Of a stretch of DNA of 43,262 nucleotides, positions 30,177 to 37,701 are shown piece by piece; within the stretch, counting starts at the first letter, position 1; each line of letters opens with the position of its first letter. The notes below the pieces were generated by a model, which worked only from the letters and a program-made list of their open reading frames with translations, made no database searches and was not told where the DNA came from. The position numbers were made by a program, and so were the translations under genes. Source of the stretch: a virus; the IMG/VR virus record IMGVR_UViG_3300047678_000073, positions 1 to 43,262 of that record; one strand, 5' to 3'.

Positions 30177-30883
30177 GCAACGGTGTCACCGCATGGAGCT
30201 ACAGTCGCTACAACGACTATAGCCGCTGCCCGAAGTACTTCTTTGAGAAGCACATCGCCAAGAACCCGCGTACGAAGGAGTCCAGCCCGGCGATGCAGCG
30301 GGGCAGCGACATCCACAAGAAGGGCGAGGTCTATCTGCTGACGCCGAAGGCCAAGCTGCCGCCGGAGTACGTCAACTTCGCAACCGAGATGACGCAGCTT
30401 AAGACGCTGGACCCGCTCGTCGAGCAACAGTGGGGCTTCACGAAGCAATGGCAGCCCGCTACCGCCAGCCCGCGTGATCCCAACGCATGGTTCGCACCGG
30501 ATACCTATCTGCGCATCGTTACCGACGTGTCGGTGATTTACGACGACAATACGGCCGACGTCATCGACTTCAAAACTGGCAAGATGTACGCCACGAACCA
30601 AGACCAGATGGACTTGTTCAGCACCGGGCCGTTCATGAAGTACCCTACGCTGGAGGGCGTCACGACGCGGCTTTGGTATCTCGACATCGCCGATCCGGCC
30701 GGGGTGGGGGCGAACACGGTCGTCCAGGAATTTGCGCGCAAGGATTTCGAGCGCATAAAGAAGGAGTGGGACAAGCGCACCGTCGCGATGTTCAACGACA
30801 AGAAGTTCCCGCCCAAGGCCAATGACAAATGCAAGTGGTGCCCCATTGGCAAGAGCAAGGGCGGGGACTGCAAGTTTGGCTGA
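30173..30883 (+). CDS. PD-(D/E)XK nuclease with Cas4/AddB-like four-cysteine set
   Basis: 236 residues. It has GSDIHKKGE (44-52), Asp118 in RIVTDVSVIYDD and DFKTG (132-136, Asp132 and Lys134), which are the PD-(D/E)XK core residues as in RecB-family nucleases. One cysteine lies near the N-terminus (Cys19 in SRCPKYF), and three lie at the C-terminus (Cys220, Cys223, Cys233 in CKWCPIG...CKF). That layout, one before and three after the nuclease core, is the iron-sulfur cluster signature of Cas4 and AddB. It is probably a recombination/replication exonuclease. It directly precedes the 78-residue gene. Confidence 0.8.
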   Translation: MSNGVTAWSYSRYNDYSRCPKYFFEKHIAKNPRTKESSPAMQRGSDIHKKGEVYLLTPKAKLPPEYVNFATEMTQLKTLDPLVEQQWGFTKQWQPATASPRDPNAWFAPDTYLRIVTDVSVIYDDNTADVIDFKTGKMYATNQDQMDLFSTGPFMKYPTLEGVTTRLWYLDIADPAGVGANTVVQEFARKDFERIKKEWDKRTVAMFNDKKFPPKANDKCKWCPIGKSKGGDCKFG

Positions 30884-30896
30884 CGATGAGGACAAC

Positions 30897-31133
30897 GTGG
30901 TAGAGCTTCGCAACATAACGAAGCTGGACCTACCCGCCGAGCGCATACTGCGACGGGCCATGGAAGCCGACCTGAAGCATGTAGTTATCATAGGCTACGA
31001 CCAAGAAGGAGGAGAGTACTTCGCATCTACCTACGCCGACGGCGCGCAAGTGGTCTGGCACTGTGAGCGCGCTATCTTCAAGCTAATGGTCATCGCAGAC
31101 GCGAGTGACCCGCAACACGGAGACAACAAATGA
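30897..31133 (+). CDS. Small protein of unknown function (GTG start)
   Basis: 78 residues from GTG 30897, chosen because GAGGA lies 4 to 5 bases upstream. An in-frame TTG at 30876 is the alternative. The protein reads MVELRNITKLDLPAERILR, then mixed alpha/beta with VVIIGYDQEGGEYFAST, and a helix ending PQHGDNK. This looks like a small conserved phage regulatory fold, but no family is recognised. It overlaps the next gene by four bases (ATGA). Confidence 0.55.
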   Translation: MVELRNITKLDLPAERILRRAMEADLKHVVIIGYDQEGGEYFASTYADGAQVVWHCERAIFKLMVIADASDPQHGDNK

Positions 31134-31744
31134 CAACCGCACTATCCGTCGCCAGCCGCATGTCGCTGCCCGACTATGTCCACGACGCGCTGCGCTACGA
31201 TCGCCATCCGCAGGCCCGCACGCTGGCGTTCCACCGCTTCTTCGGCGCGCCGATCCGCGGAGCCGACGACGGCGGGGCCACCCCGACGTTCGATTACATG
31301 GACGATCAGCGCGTCGCCTTCCGGGCAGGCTTCATCCTGTCGGAAGCCATCGAGCTCCTGGAGAAGGGGCTGGGGCTGACCGTCACGCTACAGGTGGCCG
31401 GGCACAAGGACGCGCCCGCCTACCATGCCAACGGCAGCGACAATGGCGAGCTCACCAGCGCCATCGAAGCTGCTATGGGCGACGCCGGGCCATGCCGGGA
31501 CCTGGAACAGGTCGTAGACGCGTTGGGAGACCTCAACGTGGTCGTTAACGGCTTCGCCATCGAGCTCGGCGTTAACATGCAGGTCGTGGACGCGGAGATA
31601 CTCGCCAGCAACATGACCAAGGCCGACAACGGGCGTCCCATCATAAGCGACGGCAACGACGGCCACCCGGCAGGCAAAATTCTCAAGGGGCCGCAGTTCA
31701 TGGAGCCTCAGCTTATGCTGGCGCTCGGCCTGCTGGAGGTTTGA
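31130..31744 (+). CDS. MazG/HisE-like nucleotide pyrophosphohydrolase
   Basis: 204 residues starting in an ATGA overlap. The all-alpha NTP-PPase pattern is visible: FRAGFILSEAIELLEKGL (about 63-80), then VVDALGDLNVVVNGFAIELG (about 128-147), with the acidic residues E-x-x-E and D-x-x-D that bind magnesium. The C-terminus EILASNMTK...GRPIISDG...GKILKGPQF is typical of phage-encoded members. It removes pyrophosphate from dNTPs, most usefully dUTP, dTTP or alarmone-type substrates. With the hydroxymethylase and HD nucleotidase, it may cleanse the pool of dTTP. The substrate is not known. Confidence 0.75.
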   Translation: MTTALSVASRMSLPDYVHDALRYDRHPQARTLAFHRFFGAPIRGADDGGATPTFDYMDDQRVAFRAGFILSEAIELLEKGLGLTVTLQVAGHKDAPAYHANGSDNGELTSAIEAAMGDAGPCRDLEQVVDALGDLNVVVNGFAIELGVNMQVVDAEILASNMTKADNGRPIISDGNDGHPAGKILKGPQFMEPQLMLALGLLEV

Positions 31745-31745
31745 C

Positions 31746-32042
31746 ATGGCAGCGCCCGAACACAGCCCGGCGTTCGATACGCCTGAACAGCGCGCCGAGC
31801 GGTTCACCACGGACTTCCGCAACCTCTGCGGGCATGTTCGTGAGTTTGCCGCCAAGCACGATATGATGGACGCCATGCCGACGCTCGTGTTCGGGCCGCA
31901 ATGGGTTCGCCCGTTCCGCCTTAACCTTCGCCGAACTGAGGGCATCGATCATCGGTTCGGCAACGGCGCGTCCTATATGGGCGTGACTATCCGCTTCGGC
32001 GGTTTTCGTAATGGCCAAGTGGCCTTTGAGGAGTGTAACTGA
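31746..32042 (+). CDS. Small phage protein, unknown
   Basis: 98 residues; ATG two bases after the previous stop. It has a helical N-terminus and a C-terminal beta part (RFGNGASYMGVTIRFGGFRN). No family is recognised. It overlaps the exonuclease start (TGATG), so it belongs to the same message. Confidence 0.5.
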   Translation: MAAPEHSPAFDTPEQRAERFTTDFRNLCGHVREFAAKHDMMDAMPTLVFGPQWVRPFRLNLRRTEGIDHRFGNGASYMGVTIRFGGFRNGQVAFEECN

Positions 32043-32629
32043 TGCCGAAGTTCGTTATGGTCGATCTGGAAACGCTGGGCACGGTGCCCGGCTGCTCCAT
32101 CCTGTCAATCGGTGCCGTGGAGGTTGACCTCGCTAGGCTGCGCCTTGGCGCGGAGTTCTACGGCGTGGTGGGGCGGCAGTCCTGCGCCGACGCCTTCCTG
32201 CGCGAAGAGCCGGGCACCCTCAAGTGGTGGGAAGACAAGAGCCCCGAAGCCCGCGTCGTGCTGGATCACGCCAGCGACGTGGACATGCACAAGCCGCTGA
32301 AGGAAGCGTTGCTGAATTTCAACAGCTATCTACTCAGCGTCACCAACCTTCGCGACATGCGGCTGCTCGGCAATGGGGCGGACTTCGACAACCCGATCCT
32401 GCGCGTCGCGTACGACGCCGCCGGTGTCGAGTTCATGAACGCCAAGCCCGGCGCGGGCTTTTTCGGGGGCCGGTGCTACCGGACGCTCAAGGGGCTGGAC
32501 GAAATATTCGGCCCGCGCTTCGCCGCCCCCAAGCTAGCCCGGCAGGGCGCGCATCACCACGCGCTCGACGATGCCAAGTCGCAGGCCGAGCATTTGCTGG
32601 CCATCGTACGCCAGATCCGTGGCGCGTAA
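32042..32629 (+). CDS. DEDDh 3'-5' exonuclease (RNase T/Rv2179c-like)
   Basis: 195 residues from an ATG that overlaps the preceding stop. Motifs of DEDDh exonucleases are present: VDLETLGT (Asp8, Glu10), GNGADFDNPIL with Asp114/Asp116, and HHHALDDAKSQ with His173 and Asp177. The order and spacing match the Rv2179c-like (PF16473) subgroup found in many phages. It would degrade RNA or ssDNA 3' ends, perhaps for recombination or turnover of the host. It shares its end with the VRR-NUC start. Confidence 0.8.
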   Translation: MPKFVMVDLETLGTVPGCSILSIGAVEVDLARLRLGAEFYGVVGRQSCADAFLREEPGTLKWWEDKSPEARVVLDHASDVDMHKPLKEALLNFNSYLLSVTNLRDMRLLGNGADFDNPILRVAYDAAGVEFMNAKPGAGFFGGRCYRTLKGLDEIFGPRFAAPKLARQGAHHHALDDAKSQAEHLLAIVRQIRGA

Positions 32630-33053
32630 GGAGAAGAAGTTTGAGCGGAGCGCCAGTGACAAGGCGCTCCGTCTCTACGGCGTCCCGAACGTCAAGATAA
32701 CCCCGTGGGGCGGGGAGAACGGGTGGCCCGACAGGCACTATTTCGTTCCCGGCGGAAAAGGGCTATTAATCGAGTACAAGTGGCCCGGAGAGGAACCCGA
32801 GCCGCGTCAGGAATACATCCACGAGATGTTGAGAGGTCTGGGTTATGACGTTATCTGGTGCGACAACGAAGCCGACGCGCTCGCGGCCATTAAGGATCGT
32901 TGCGAAGCCGCAATTCGCGAAGGTCGCGCACGGCTACCAGCGGCGGGCCATCAAGTTCCTGCTGATGCACGGGGCGGCGGCGCTGCTGCTGGACCCCGGT
33001 ATGGGGAAGACGGCCGTCGTCTTAAAGGCGTTCGACGCCCTCGTCAAAGCTAA
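32619..33053 (+). CDS. VRR-NUC domain nuclease
   Basis: 144 codons from GTG 32619, overlapping the exonuclease stop by 11 bases. The PD-(D/E)XK-type VRR-NUC pattern is visible: NGWPDRHYFVPGGKGLLIEYKWPG, with Asp in GWPD and Glu/Lys in IEYK, then a Gln helix and VIWCDNEADALAAI. Homology-like sequence ends near 32900; beyond that the frame runs on, out of frame, over the helicase start for a further 150 bases. Either the C-terminal tail is real but unusual or the end is shifted. It likely cuts branched DNA. Coupling to the helicase is common in phages. Confidence 0.65.
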   Translation: MARKEKKFERSASDKALRLYGVPNVKITPWGGENGWPDRHYFVPGGKGLLIEYKWPGEEPEPRQEYIHEMLRGLGYDVIWCDNEADALAAIKDRCEAAIREGRARLPAAGHQVPADARGGGAAAGPRYGEDGRRLKGVRRPRQS

Positions 33054-34332
33054 GACCGCCAAGCGCGCCCTCGTCATTGCGCCGCTCCGCGTCTGCCAGC
33101 TTGTCTGGCCCCAAGAGCCCGGAGAATGGGAGGACCTCAAGCATCTGCGCGTCGGCGTGCTTCACGGCAAGCATAAGGAAGAGGTCTTAGCGAACGCCGA
33201 CCAGTACGACCTCCTAGTCATAAACCCGGAAGGGCTGGAATGGCTGATCAACGGCGGCAAGGGCAAGAGCTTCAACCGCAAGCGGTGGATGTCCTTTGGC
33301 TTTGACACCCTAGTTATCGATGAGCTCACGAAATTCAAGAAGACCAGCGGCGTGCGCTTTAAGGCGCTGAAGCAAGTGCTGGAGACCTTCAGCCGCCGCT
33401 GGGGCCTCACGGGCACCCCGGCTCCTAACGGGCTGCTGGACCTGTTCGGCCAGATGTACGTTCTGGACTTGGGCAACGCGCTCGGACGGTTTATCACGCA
33501 CTACCGCATGAGCTACTTCCGGGCCGTCGATCCGCAGGGCTGGAAGTGGGTCCTGCAGAAGGGTGCCGAGGAGAAGATTTACGAGCGCATCAAGCCGCTG
33601 GCCATGCGCGCGGACGGCGAGGCGCTGCTGGAGCTACCGGAGATCGTGCCGCTCAAGGTTATGGTGGAGCTACCGCCCGCCGCTCGCAAGCTGTACGATA
33701 CCCTGGAGGACGATCTGCTGGCCAAGCTGGACGATCGCATCGTTACCGCCGCCAATGCCGCCGCCATGTCGACCAAGTGCCGCCAGATCGCCAACGGGGC
33801 GCTCTACGTGGATGATGACGTGGCGTCCCTAGTGGCGGGCAAGCGCCGCACGGTGATGGAGGTCCACGAGGCCAAGCTGGACGCCGTGGCCGAACTGCAC
33901 GAAAGCCTGAACGGAGCGCCGCTGTTGCTCGGCTACGAGTTTAACCACGATCTGGACCGCTTGCTCAAGCGTTTCCCGAAGACACCGTACATCGGCGCGG
34001 GCATAGGCGAGAAGGAGGCCAAGCGCGTCGAGGCTGCGTGGAACGCTGGCGATTTGGACCTGCTGTTCGGCCACCCGGCCAGCATGGGGCACGGGTTGAA
34101 TATGCAGAAGTCCAACGCGCAGCACGTCGGCTTGTTCAGCTCGATGTGGGACCTTGAGCTTTACCTCCAGTTTATTCGCCGGGTGCGCCGCCAAGGCAAC
34201 AAAGCGAAAAGGTGTTTCGTTCACCACTTTCTTGCTATAGACACTATCGACGTCGTGGCGTACAACGTGCAACGCGGCAAGGACAAACGTCAGAACGCGC
34301 TATTGTCGGCGCTACAGGAACGGAGACGCTAG
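32845..34332 (+). CDS. SNF2/DEAD-like superfamily 2 helicase
   Basis: 495 residues by the first ATG (GAGAGG about 9 bases upstream), although the first 20 residues look non-native; similarity to the family begins at PQFAKVAHGYQRRAIKFLL. Motif I is PGMGKT (51-56), motif II DELT (159-162), motif III TGTP (189-192) and motif VI RRVRRQG (445-451). The Q-like YQRRA and motif V region GHGLNM (about 415-420) are also seen. It fits phage-type SNF2 helicases paired with VRR-NUC. It would act at replication forks or in recombination. Confidence 0.85.
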   Translation: MTLSGATTKPTRSRPLRIVAKPQFAKVAHGYQRRAIKFLLMHGAAALLLDPGMGKTAVVLKAFDALVKAKTAKRALVIAPLRVCQLVWPQEPGEWEDLKHLRVGVLHGKHKEEVLANADQYDLLVINPEGLEWLINGGKGKSFNRKRWMSFGFDTLVIDELTKFKKTSGVRFKALKQVLETFSRRWGLTGTPAPNGLLDLFGQMYVLDLGNALGRFITHYRMSYFRAVDPQGWKWVLQKGAEEKIYERIKPLAMRADGEALLELPEIVPLKVMVELPPAARKLYDTLEDDLLAKLDDRIVTAANAAAMSTKCRQIANGALYVDDDVASLVAGKRRTVMEVHEAKLDAVAELHESLNGAPLLLGYEFNHDLDRLLKRFPKTPYIGAGIGEKEAKRVEAAWNAGDLDLLFGHPASMGHGLNMQKSNAQHVGLFSSMWDLELYLQFIRRVRRQGNKAKRCFVHHFLAIDTIDVVAYNVQRGKDKRQNALLSALQERRR

Positions 34333-34333
34333 G

Positions 34334-34978
34334 ATGGCCCGCAAGAAACCCGCTATGGCCGAGACGCCGGTGCCCGTCGTGCTGGTGAAGCGCGATATGG
34401 TCAACATCTACTACATTGTGGTGGAGGAGTCGTTTAACGCCGTGCGGGCGCTCTACATGCCCCTGATCGTGCCCGGCGTGACCTACGGTGTGTACGATTG
34501 CACCATCCTTAACGACTACCTACCGGACGGGCGCGCTCCGCGCTACGCTCTTGCGGAACGTCCTTTACAATCAGTGCTGGTCGATTTAAGAGCAGCATTG
34601 CTGGCGCACGGCGGCACCCCGGAGGCCGTGCGTATCATGATATCTCTGGGGCAACTCAACGAGGAAGACATCGACATGGCAAAGGCAAAGCTCGCAACGA
34701 AGGGTGCCGCTCCTGCGGCCGAAAAGGCTCCTGCCGCGAAGGGCAAGGGCAACACCGCCGCGCTGGAGAAGGCGCGCGCCGCACGGGCCGAGGCCGGTCC
34801 CGACGTGCGCAAGATCACCATCCTCAACAAGGAAAACCCGTACCGCGCCGATTCCGGCCGCGCGGCTTCCTTCGACGCGCTGAAGGGCGCGAAGACCGTC
34901 GAGGATTACAAGACGGCGGGCGGCAAGGTCAAGTACCTCAGCCGCTGGGAAGGCGAAGCCCGCATCAAGCTGGGCTAA
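34334..34978 (+). CDS. Protein with conserved C-terminal module (paralogous with 19379-19981)
   Basis: 214 residues from ATG 34334. Residues 1-114 form an alpha/beta part with VLVKRDMVNIYYIVVEE and a Leu-rich helix. Residues 115-157 are a Lys/Ala-rich linker. Residues 158-214 are the module also found at the end of the 200-residue early protein: both begin with Ile-Thr-Ile and end with KYL(P/S)RW and IKLG. ATG 34676 (Met115) has GAGGA 10 to 11 bases upstream and could give an independent 100-residue form. The molecular role is unknown. It precedes a hairpin and the modification operon. Confidence 0.6.
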   Translation: MARKKPAMAETPVPVVLVKRDMVNIYYIVVEESFNAVRALYMPLIVPGVTYGVYDCTILNDYLPDGRAPRYALAERPLQSVLVDLRAALLAHGGTPEAVRIMISLGQLNEEDIDMAKAKLATKGAAPAAEKAPAAKGKGNTAALEKARAARAEAGPDVRKITILNKENPYRADSGRAASFDALKGAKTVEDYKTAGGKVKYLSRWEGEARIKLG

Positions 34979-35007
34979 CGCACCGACGGCTTCGGCCGCA
35001 CCGAAAC

Positions 35008-35039
35008 TCTGTGGCGGGGCCTCCGGGCTCCGCCACAGA
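35008..35039 (+). terminator. Hairpin before the modification operon
   Basis: TCTGTGGCGG (35008-35017) pairs with CCGCCACAGA (35030-35039), with a small inner stem. It lacks a U-run, so it is likely an attenuator or stabilising hairpin. A small CGGC-TTCG-GCCG stem lies at 34986-34997. Confidence 0.5.
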
Positions 35040-35055
35040 CGTCTGGAGATACTTC

Positions 35056-35691
35056 ATGTTCACAGTAATAAAGCTGGGCGGCTGCAATGGCAGCGGGAAG
35101 ACCAGCGTGGCCCGCGCGCTCATAGACATGAGCCGGGCCACTATGCGCGTTCAGGCCAAGAACGGCGCATATTATCAGGGCGAAATAAACGGCATCAAGG
35201 TCATCGTGCTGGGCAGCTACGAAAAGGTCTGCGGCGGCATGGACACCATCAGCGATAAGGAGGACCGGCTGGCGCTGCTGAAGAAGCATTGCCGGGGCGA
35301 TGCCATCGTGTTCTACGAAGGGCTGATCACTGGCAAGACCTACGGCGCGATGGGGGCCATGAGCGAGGAGCATGTCAAGAAGGGAAAGGGCCGGTGGCTG
35401 TACGCCTTCATGGACACCCCGTTCGAGGTCTGCGTGGCGCGCACGGAACAGCGCCGGGCAGCGGCGGCAGCCGCCAAGGGCACGACGCCGTCAGTGCTGG
35501 ACCCCGAGCGCACGCTGCGCCCGACATTCCAGTCATGTCAGCATCTTGCCGAAAAGCTCCGGGGCACCCGCGCCGCCAAGGTCGGCCCTCAGCCGTATCC
35601 GCATCCGGTCCTGATGCTCAACCATAAGCACAAGCCCGCCAAGCTGGCAGAGGCGTTGTTCGCAGCGGCGGAGAAGCTCCATGCGCAGTAA
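35056..35691 (+). CDS. P-loop kinase, 5-hydroxymethyl-dU DNA kinase type
   Basis: 211 residues from ATG with GGAG 9 bases upstream. A Walker A GGCNGSGKT spans 8-16. The motif SYEKVCGGMDTI (54-65) resembles the YExPCGGxDTI block of phage kinases associated with thymine hypermodification, and FYEGLITGKTYGAM (87-100) is the matching lid-side block. It is proposed to phosphorylate the hydroxymethyl group of 5-hmdU in DNA. The adjacent aGPT-type protein and hydroxymethylase strongly support this. A general nucleotide kinase is the alternative. Confidence 0.7.
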   Translation: MFTVIKLGGCNGSGKTSVARALIDMSRATMRVQAKNGAYYQGEINGIKVIVLGSYEKVCGGMDTISDKEDRLALLKKHCRGDAIVFYEGLITGKTYGAMGAMSEEHVKKGKGRWLYAFMDTPFEVCVARTEQRRAAAAAAKGTTPSVLDPERTLRPTFQSCQHLAEKLRGTRAAKVGPQPYPHPVLMLNHKHKPAKLAEALFAAAEKLHAQ

Positions 35692-36598
35692 GGACCTCGC
35701 CCTGTTCATTCAGGGCCGCGAGCGCTATCGCAAAGCGAAGGAAGGCGGCTACACCGTGAAGCCGCGATACCACGATGCGATCATTTCGCATTATCGCTTC
35801 TGCAACGTCGTACGCGCCGATGACCGCACCACGCGGGATATCTTCGACTGGGCGCAGCAATGGGCCGGGCACGAAGACCTCTGGTTTGCGTTCGTGGTGG
35901 CGCGGCTGTTCAACAATCGGCCAACGCTGGACGTCATCTCCAAGTACGTCCTGCCGTTCAAGCCCGCCGCTATGGGCGCGGCGCTGGCTAAGCGCAAGGC
36001 AGCGGGGGAGAAGCTGTTCAATGCCGCCTACATCGTTTCCACGAACGGGCGCGCGATGGACAAGGTTGAGTACGTGATTATCCACGTTCTTCAGCCTCTC
36101 TGGGCGGCGCGGAAGGCCATGCGGCCCCGGCTTATGACGTCGGGCAACATCGCCGCCAAGGACAAGGCCATGCGGTACGAAACGCTGGACTCGTTCCACG
36201 CCAAGCTCCAGACGGCGCAAGGGCTGGGCAGCTTCATGGCGGCGCAGGTGATAGCCGATCTGAAATACTTCGCGCCGTATTGGTCAGCCGAGTACGGCAT
36301 CCCGACCTCCGCCGCCTCGGACTGGTGGACCTTTGCCGCCAGCGGGCCGGGCAGCCGTAGGGGCCTCAATAGGGTGATGGGGCAGCCGGTGGATGCGCCG
36401 TGGCGGGAAGCCAAGTGGCGGGAGACCCTGAGCCTTCTACATCAATCGCTGCTTCCGCTGCTACCGCCCGACGTGGGCACCCGGCTATCGGCGCAGGACG
36501 TGCAGAACTGCCTGTGCGAGTTCGACAAGTATGAGCGTGCCAGAACGGGCGAAGGCACGCCGAAGCAGATTTACCGCCCCTTTGAAGGAGAAGCATAA
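35681..36598 (+). CDS. aGPT-PPlase / HMUDK-helical domain thymine modification protein
   Basis: 305 residues; ATG 35681 overlaps the kinase end by 11 bases, with GGCGGAG upstream. The N-terminal block HYRFCNVVRADDRTTRDI (37-54), then LWFAFVVARLFNNRPTL (67-83), matches the helical, DNA-glycosylase-like family named alpha-glutamyl/putrescinyl thymine pyrophosphorylase, or 5-hmdU kinase helical domain (PF18723-like). Further parts are long helices with DKAMRYET. Members accept phosphorylated 5-hmdU DNA and attach an amine or amino acid. The substrate here is unknown, since no PLP enzyme or amine-forming partner is nearby. Confidence 0.7.
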   Translation: MRSKDLALFIQGRERYRKAKEGGYTVKPRYHDAIISHYRFCNVVRADDRTTRDIFDWAQQWAGHEDLWFAFVVARLFNNRPTLDVISKYVLPFKPAAMGAALAKRKAAGEKLFNAAYIVSTNGRAMDKVEYVIIHVLQPLWAARKAMRPRLMTSGNIAAKDKAMRYETLDSFHAKLQTAQGLGSFMAAQVIADLKYFAPYWSAEYGIPTSAASDWWTFAASGPGSRRGLNRVMGQPVDAPWREAKWRETLSLLHQSLLPLLPPDVGTRLSAQDVQNCLCEFDKYERARTGEGTPKQIYRPFEGEA

Positions 36599-37701
36599 TG
36601 TCGTTCGTACACAACGTCAATGTCGACAACGTCAACGAGGCGCTCCAGCGCGGCCTCATGATCCTGACCAACATGGGCACCCGCGAGTCCAGCCGGAACG
36701 GCCCGGTGGCGGTGATGGACGGCCCGGTTATGACGATTTACAAGAAGCCGTATCAGCGCGTCCTGTTCAACAGCGTGCGCAACGCCAATCCGTTCTTCCA
36801 CCTGTTCGAGTCGCTGTGGATGCTGGCGGGCCGCAACGATCTTCCGTGGCTGGCGCAGTTCAACAAGCAGATGGCCACGTACAGCGACGACGGCGGTCAG
36901 ACGCAGCCCGCCGCCTACGGCTACCGCTGGCGGAACTACTTCGGCTATGACCAGATCGAGGCGGTGCTGGAGATCCTCAGGGCCGATCCCAACAGCCGCC
37001 GCGCCGTGCTGGGCATGTGGGACAGCGGTGGCCAGCGCGACAATTCTGTGTTGGTCGGCGTGGGCGACCTGACGGCGGTGCTTCAGGGCAGCGCCGATGT
37101 TCCGTGCAACACGAACTGTTTCTTCCGCGTGCGTAACGGCGCGCTGGACATGATGGTCAACTGCCGGAGCAACGACATCCTCTGGGGTGCCTATGGGGCG
37201 AACTGCGTCCACTTCTCGGTGTTGCTCGAATACATGGCGGGCAAGCTGGGGCTGCGCGTCGGTGCGATGTACCAGAACAGCTTCAACTTCCACGTCTATC
37301 TGGAAGTGCTGGGCAGCAGCCAGAAGGCCGTCGATATGATGCAGGAGAACAGCGACCTCTACAACACGAAAAAGGTCGCCCATACCCCGCTGTTCGGCGA
37401 GCTTGAGGACCCGCTTGACTTCGACCGCGATCTGCTGTATTTCATGCACATTGCCGACCCCGCGGTTGACGATGTTCGGCTCGTGGAGCCGGAGCCATCC
37501 GACCCAGTCAGCGGCTACCGCACGGAGTTCTTCTTGAACACCGTGACGCCGATGCTCTGGGCGTGGGGCGCGCACAAGCGCAAGGAGTACGCGGAGGCCG
37601 AGCTCCACGTAACGAAGATCAAGGGCGAAGATTGGCGCATCGCTTGCAAGCAATGGATCGAGGCACGCCACGCCTCCTACCGGGAGAAGGCAAATGGATA
37701 A
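36598..37701 (+). CDS. Thymidylate-synthase-fold dUMP hydroxymethylase candidate
   Basis: 367 residues; ATG in a TAATG overlap. TS-family residues are present: Glu71 in FHLFESLWMLAGRND, Arg pair in NSRRAVLGMWD (132-142), nucleophile Cys170 in DVPCNTNCFFRVRNG, and RSND (190-193) with GAYGAN ending at Asn202. Asn at that place suggests dUMP, not dCMP. The overall form, long insertions and the C-terminal extension (about 60 residues longer than bacterial TS), together with the kinase and aGPT neighbours, indicate a dUMP hydroxymethyltransferase making 5-hmdUMP rather than dTMP. A conventional TS cannot be excluded without structure or assay. Confidence 0.7.
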   Translation: MSFVHNVNVDNVNEALQRGLMILTNMGTRESSRNGPVAVMDGPVMTIYKKPYQRVLFNSVRNANPFFHLFESLWMLAGRNDLPWLAQFNKQMATYSDDGGQTQPAAYGYRWRNYFGYDQIEAVLEILRADPNSRRAVLGMWDSGGQRDNSVLVGVGDLTAVLQGSADVPCNTNCFFRVRNGALDMMVNCRSNDILWGAYGANCVHFSVLLEYMAGKLGLRVGAMYQNSFNFHVYLEVLGSSQKAVDMMQENSDLYNTKKVAHTPLFGELEDPLDFDRDLLYFMHIADPAVDDVRLVEPEPSDPVSGYRTEFFLNTVTPMLWAWGAHKRKEYAEAELHVTKIKGEDWRIACKQWIEARHASYREKANG

